Positions 16,122 to 19,650 of a stretch of DNA of 19,650 nucleotides are shown one piece after another. Every line of letters begins with the position of its first letter. Within the stretch, counting starts at the first letter, position 1. The DNA lies in the NCBI GenBank assembly GCA_036960405.1, contig JBALWS010000087.1:1-19650 (forward strand), given 5' to 3'. The position numbers were made by a program, and so were the translations under genes. Below the pieces are notes generated by a model. It had not been told where the DNA came from. It searched no databases and worked only from the letters and a program-made list of their open reading frames with translations. The DNA comes from Motiliproteus sp036960405 (lineage in GTDB: Bacteria > Pseudomonadota > Gammaproteobacteria > Pseudomonadales > Balneatricaceae).

Positions 16122-16565
16122 ATGAAACATAATTCGACTTTGACCGAGAGTGTTGAGCGGCTGCCCTGTCTGAACCTGAGTTTGAGAAAAGCGACGCGGG
16201 TGATGAACCGTATCTATGACCAACAGCTGTCACAGGCGGGGGTTAACGTAGGCCAGTTCAGTATTTTACGCGCGGTCTCAAAGCTGGGCGAGACCACCAA
16301 CAAACAGCTGCAGTCAGTGCTGGCGATGGACCAGACCACGCTTACCCGTAATCTTAAACCGCTGACCCGCGATGGATTGATCCGAGTGACCCCAGGAGAG
16401 GACCGTCGCCAGCGCATACTTACATTGAGTGAGCACGGACTGGCGGTTTATCGCGGCGCTGAAACCTATTGGCTGCAAGCGCAACGAGAGGTCTACCAGC
16501 ATCTGGGTCCCGAACTCAGCCAGCAACTGCTGGGGCTGAGCCAAGCAATCGTTAAGCTGGATTAA
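16122..16565 (+). CDS. MarR-family transcriptional regulator
   Basis: 147 residues from ATG 16122 (151 from the upstream in-frame ATG 16110). A winged helix-turn-helix of the MarR type is clear: NVGQFSILRAVSKLGETTNKQL, LAMDQTTLTRNLKPLTRDGLI with the recognition helix, then the wing GEDRRQRILTLSEHG. The flanking helices at both ends would form the dimer. Neither start has a Shine-Dalgarno. The predicted promoter would start transcription around 16121, so ATG 16122 may be translated from a leaderless message. It most likely represses itself and the exporter downstream, through the palindromes at 16096, 16581 and 16651; ligand unknown. Confidence 0.9.
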   Translation: MKHNSTLTESVERLPCLNLSLRKATRVMNRIYDQQLSQAGVNVGQFSILRAVSKLGETTNKQLQSVLAMDQTTLTRNLKPLTRDGLIRVTPGEDRRQRILTLSEHGLAVYRGAETYWLQAQREVYQHLGPELSQQLLGLSQAIVKLD

Positions 16566-16580
16566 AAAAACAACCATATA

Positions 16581-16594
16581 CATGCATATGCATG
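16581..16594. promoter_or_regulatory. Candidate MarR operator 2
   Basis: 14-bp perfect palindrome CATGCATATGCATG between marR and the exporter. Its upstream neighbour (CAACCATATA) is the inverse of the sequence following operator 1, so the extended sites form an inverted pair around marR. Confidence 0.6.
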
Positions 16595-16650
16595 CTAGCG
16601 GTTTGGTTACTGGAGGATGTCGGTGCGCCGGTATTTTTTTAAGAAAAAGC

Positions 16651-16662
16651 ATGTATATACAT
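16651..16662. promoter_or_regulatory. Candidate MarR operator 3
   Basis: Perfect 12-bp palindrome ATGTATATACAT, differing from ATGCATATGCAT only at the symmetric fourth and ninth bases (C to T, G to A). It lies 22 nt before the exporter start, a usual operator position. Confidence 0.55.
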
Positions 16663-16684
16663 TTATGTAGATGGAGGTGCCACT

Positions 16685-19075
16685 ATGACAGACACTGTAC
16701 AAAATTCTGAGCAGAGAGCCGCCCGGTTCTTCAACCGGGTGGTCGATCATCCCAAGAAAATTCTGCTGCTGGGACTGGTGCTGTTGATCGCCTGGGCTAG
16801 CCAGTTATCACTGCTGACCAACGACACCCGGGCCGACGCCTTCCTGGCCGAAGACAACCCGGCATTGGTGTACAAGAACAAGGTCAAACAGCAGTTTGGC
16901 CTGGCCGACCCGCTTGTGATCGCGGTGGTCAACCCGTCGGTTCAGGGGGTCTTTAACCCGACCACCCTGGCGCTGGTGGATTACCTCAGTCAAGGGCTGC
17001 TGGATATTCCCAATATCAATCCGGACCGGGTGGTCAGTCTGGCCACCGAGAATAACATCACAGGGACTTATGAGGGGATGGAGGTCGAGCCGTTCTTCGA
17101 CCCTTACCCCGAAACTCAGGCCGACGCCGAACGGATTCGTCAGGCGGTCGCCGACTTTCCACTCTATCAGGGCAGCCTTGTCGCCAATAACGGTCAGGCG
17201 ACACTGATAATCGCCGAGATGCTGGATCCGCAGCTGGCTGATGAAACCTTTCAGCAGCTGATGGCATTGGTTAACAACGCTTCCATATCTCAGGACGAAC
17301 AGCTCCATGTGGCGGGTGAGGGGGCGGTCTCGGGTTATCTGGGCAGCTATATCAACGCCGATGCCCAGCGGCTGAATCCCTTGGCCGGCGGCATCATTAC
17401 CCTGATCATGGTACTGGCGTTTCGACGCTTCCTGCCGGCGCTGCTGGGCAATATCATCATCGCCGCGTCGGTGTTGATCACCCTGGGAGTGATGGCGACC
17501 AGTGGTACGCCATTTTTCGTCATCTCCAACGCCATGCCGGTGATTCTTATCGGCATCTCGGTGGCCGATGCGATTCATATCTTCAGCGAGTATTACGACT
17601 TGCAGGCGCGCCACCCTGAACGATCCATCAAGGTGCTGGTCGTCGATGCCATGGTCGAGATGTGGCGGCCGATAACCCTGACGACCCTGACCACCGTGGC
17701 GGGTTTTCTGGGACTCTATCTAGCCGCCTACATGCCTCCGTTCCGCGCTTTCGGCCTGTTTACCGCGTTGGGTGTGTTTGTTGCCTGGTTCTACTCGCTA
17801 TTAGTGCTACCGGCGGCGATGGTGCTGTGCAAGCCCAAGGCCTCTAAAGCGCTGATTCGTGCGGCACAAACACAGCGGCCGGACCTTTTCAGCCGGTTGA
17901 TGACACGGCTGGGCGGTTATAGCCTCAAACATGCCGGCAAGACTGTTGCTTTCGCCGCGACCATAGCAGCCATCAGCCTCGTTGCGGCCAGCAACCTGCG
18001 GGTTGACGAGAAACGCATCGAAACCTTCCACCCCAGTGAGCCGATTTTTCAGGCAGACCGGGCGATCAACCACTATCTGGATGGCAGCAATAATTTGGAT
18101 ATCGTGATCGAGGCAGCTGAGATTGAGGGGTTGTTCGAGCCGACTTACCTGTTGCAGATGGAGGCGCTTCAGCAGTTTGCCGAGACCTTGCCGCATGTCA
18201 ACGGCTCCACATCCATCGTCGATTACCTAAAGCAGATGAGCCGCTCGCTCAATGAGAACCGGGCCGAGGCATACCGGGTGCCGGGTAGTCGTGATCTGGT
18301 GGCTCAGTATTTCCTGCTCTACAGCACCTCGGCAGAACCGACCGACTTCGAGGAGGTGGTCGATTATGACTACCGCACCGCCAATATCCGTTTGAACATG
18401 GATACTGGTGCCTACGCCGATATTCGCCCGGTGGTCGAGGCGCTCGAGGACTACATAGAGACCCACTTCACCGATGCCGCCTTGACGGCCAACCTGTCGG
18501 GGCGGGTGAACGTCAATTATCACTGGATCAAAGACTTGGGTGCGAGCCATTTCACCGGTCTGGCCGTCACCCTGCTGTTGGTGTTCTTAATCTCAGCCTG
18601 GCTGTTCCGCTCCCTCACCGCTGGACTGTTGGCGCTGCTGCCGGTGGCCAGCTCTATCCTGCTGGTCTATGCCAGCATGGCGCTGTTGGATATCCCTTTG
18701 GGGATCGGTACCTCGATGTTTGCCTCGGTGGCGGTCGGCCTGGGGGTGGATTTTGCCATCCACACCATCGACCGGCTGCGGGTCGCCTGTCGTCGCAGTC
18801 CCGATGACCTGGATGCGGCCCTGATGATGCTCTATCCGAACACCGGTCGGGCGCTGCTGTTCAACTTCCTTGCTATCAGTTGCGGCTTCGGGGTGCTGAT
18901 GAGCAGCCAGGTGGTTCCGCTCACCAACTTCGGCACCATCGTCGTGTTATCGGTGAGCACCAGTTTTATCAGCAGCATGACTCTGATCCCGGCATTGGTA
19001 AAACTGTTCAAGCCCGCGTTTATCTGCCGTCCATGCCAGCCGTCGGTGACGATGGCCGATGCCGTCACGAGCTGA
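16685..19075 (+). CDS. RND-superfamily exporter (MMPL type), inner membrane
   Basis: 796 residues with the duplicated RND layout: TM1 (about 25-43), periplasmic loop, TM2-6 (about 225-380), then TM7, a second periplasmic loop and TM8-12 toward the C-terminus. The mid-helix acidic motifs GISVADAIHIFSEYY and GLGVDFAIHTIDRL are the likely proton-relay sites of the two halves. Size is well below AcrB-type permeases and matches MMPL/HpnN-like exporters of lipids or hydrophobic compounds. GGAGG (16673-16677) lies 7 nt before the ATG. It sits downstream of marR, with candidate operators between, and 31 bp before an LolA-like gene, the usual partner in such exporter loci. The cargo is not evident. 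Confidence 0.9.
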   Translation: MTDTVQNSEQRAARFFNRVVDHPKKILLLGLVLLIAWASQLSLLTNDTRADAFLAEDNPALVYKNKVKQQFGLADPLVIAVVNPSVQGVFNPTTLALVDYLSQGLLDIPNINPDRVVSLATENNITGTYEGMEVEPFFDPYPETQADAERIRQAVADFPLYQGSLVANNGQATLIIAEMLDPQLADETFQQLMALVNNASISQDEQLHVAGEGAVSGYLGSYINADAQRLNPLAGGIITLIMVLAFRRFLPALLGNIIIAASVLITLGVMATSGTPFFVISNAMPVILIGISVADAIHIFSEYYDLQARHPERSIKVLVVDAMVEMWRPITLTTLTTVAGFLGLYLAAYMPPFRAFGLFTALGVFVAWFYSLLVLPAAMVLCKPKASKALIRAAQTQRPDLFSRLMTRLGGYSLKHAGKTVAFAATIAAISLVAASNLRVDEKRIETFHPSEPIFQADRAINHYLDGSNNLDIVIEAAEIEGLFEPTYLLQMEALQQFAETLPHVNGSTSIVDYLKQMSRSLNENRAEAYRVPGSRDLVAQYFLLYSTSAEPTDFEEVVDYDYRTANIRLNMDTGAYADIRPVVEALEDYIETHFTDAALTANLSGRVNVNYHWIKDLGASHFTGLAVTLLLVFLISAWLFRSLTAGLLALLPVASSILLVYASMALLDIPLGIGTSMFASVAVGLGVDFAIHTIDRLRVACRRSPDDLDAALMMLYPNTGRALLFNFLAISCGFGVLMSSQVVPLTNFGTIVVLSVSTSFISSMTLIPALVKLFKPAFICRPCQPSVTMADAVTS

Positions 19076-19106
19076 TCTTTAGCGAATTTTTTTGGAGAAG
19101 AGAACG

Positions 19107-19650
19107 ATGAATAAAACCTTAGTCATCTTGATCCTGAGCAGTCTGCTTGCTGCCAACAGCCATTCGGGAAACAGCGAGGGCGCGGCGTTGCCTTCGGCCA
19201 CCTATGTGGTCGCCAATATTAACGCCGTCGATGAAGGCGAGCATGTGATCCGTAAGCTGGATATGACCCTGACCGACAAGCGGGGCAAGGTGCGCCAGCG
19301 CGACACCGTCGCCTATCGCAAATATTTCGGCGATGAGAAGCGCTCGGTACTGTTTTACCAGCAACCCAGCAACGTCAAGGGCACCGGCTTTCTGACCTAT
19401 GACTACGCCGACAACGCCAAGGATGATGACCAGTGGCTGTACCTGCCCGCGTTGCGCAAAGTCCGCCGCATCTCCGCCTCGGACCGCGGCGACTATTTCC
19501 TGGGCACCGACCTGACCTATGAAGACATGAAGCTCGAAGGCAAGCTGCAGCCGGCGGACTGGGCCTACCGGGTGCTGACCGAGGTGACCCGAGACGGCGC
19601 GGCGTTGCTGCAGGTCGAAGGGGTGCCGCACACCAAAGCGATCGCCAAGG
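19107..19650 (+). CDS. Outer-membrane lipoprotein-sorting (LolA-like) protein, C-terminus cut by window edge
   Basis: Open from ATG 19107 to the window edge (181 codons). It begins with a short signal peptide (residues 1-~20, NKTLVILILSSLLAANS). The mature part fits the LolA-like PF17131 pattern of proteins paired with MMPL exporters: LDMTLTDKRGKVRQRD, VLFYQQPSNVKGTGFLTYDY, QWLYLPALRKVRRISASDRG, YFLGTDLTYEDM. GGAGAAG (19094-19100) precedes the start by 6 nt. It is a periplasmic, lipid-binding beta-sheet protein that likely receives or passes on what the upstream exporter moves. Function is inferred from family and position. Confidence 0.88.
   Translation, partial: MNKTLVILILSSLLAANSHSGNSEGAALPSATYVVANINAVDEGEHVIRKLDMTLTDKRGKVRQRDTVAYRKYFGDEKRSVLFYQQPSNVKGTGFLTYDYADNAKDDDQWLYLPALRKVRRISASDRGDYFLGTDLTYEDMKLEGKLQPADWAYRVLTEVTRDGAALLQVEGVPHTKAIAK

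Noticed and set aside
16808..17614. Minus-strand frame of 268 codons
   Set aside because: Antisense to the MMPL exporter; its composition rich in H, Q, R and G is typical of a shadow of a GC-rich membrane gene.
19119..19631. Minus-strand frame of 170 codons
   Set aside because: Antisense to the LolA-like gene, which has a good SD, signal peptide and family motifs.
1..19650. CRISPR array, tRNA or rRNA genes
   Set aside because: No regularly spaced repeats, cloverleaf or rRNA-like stretches were seen on reading both strands by eye; no search tool was used.

Overview
The window looks like a piece of a gammaproteobacterial chromosome, probably an environmental or marine species. The efflux gene layouts, Gram-negative envelope components and insertion-sequence types point that way, but no rRNA or tRNA is present to confirm it. 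Two GC-rich efflux loci lie at the edges. Between them is a more AT-rich accessory island of about 12 kb, with insertion-sequence and recombinase debris on its left and inside it.

Left edge (1-3624, minus strand): a three-gene operon of a TetR regulator, a periplasmic adaptor and an AcrB-type RND permease that runs off the window. The genes are translationally coupled (ATGA overlap, then one base apart). A near-perfect palindrome just upstream of tetR is the likely operator.

IS and remnant zone (3625-5970): a near-complete IS5-family element, the first 60 residues of an IS1182-type transposase, and a chimeric remnant that starts like an IS3-type OrfA and ends in a segment repeated at 8644-8704. 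A strong hairpin terminator closes the minus-strand protease operon.

Accessory hydrolase island (5980-15668): on the minus strand, an 86-residue inhibitor/prodomain-like protein and a subtilisin-family protease with a PPC domain. A broken tyrosine recombinase sits between this pair and a plus-strand run of genes. Those are a papain-like peptidase fused to an alpha/beta hydrolase, a DUF2278 + lamin-tail-domain protein, a secreted SH3b + metallo-beta-lactamase (ComEC-like) protein, a two-helix membrane protein with a CBS-like segment and a G10 tract, and a membrane-anchored beta-beta-alpha-Me endonuclease. Two peptidases, a lipase-like fold, an MBL hydrolase and a nuclease side by side, amid mobile-element scars, suggest an uncharacterised conflict or defence module. 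That role is an inference from gene content.

Right edge (15669-19650, plus strand): a MarR regulator, an MMPL/RND-superfamily exporter and the start of an LolA-like outer-membrane lipoprotein-sorting protein. Three related 12-bp palindromes, two around marR and one before the exporter, look like MarR operators.
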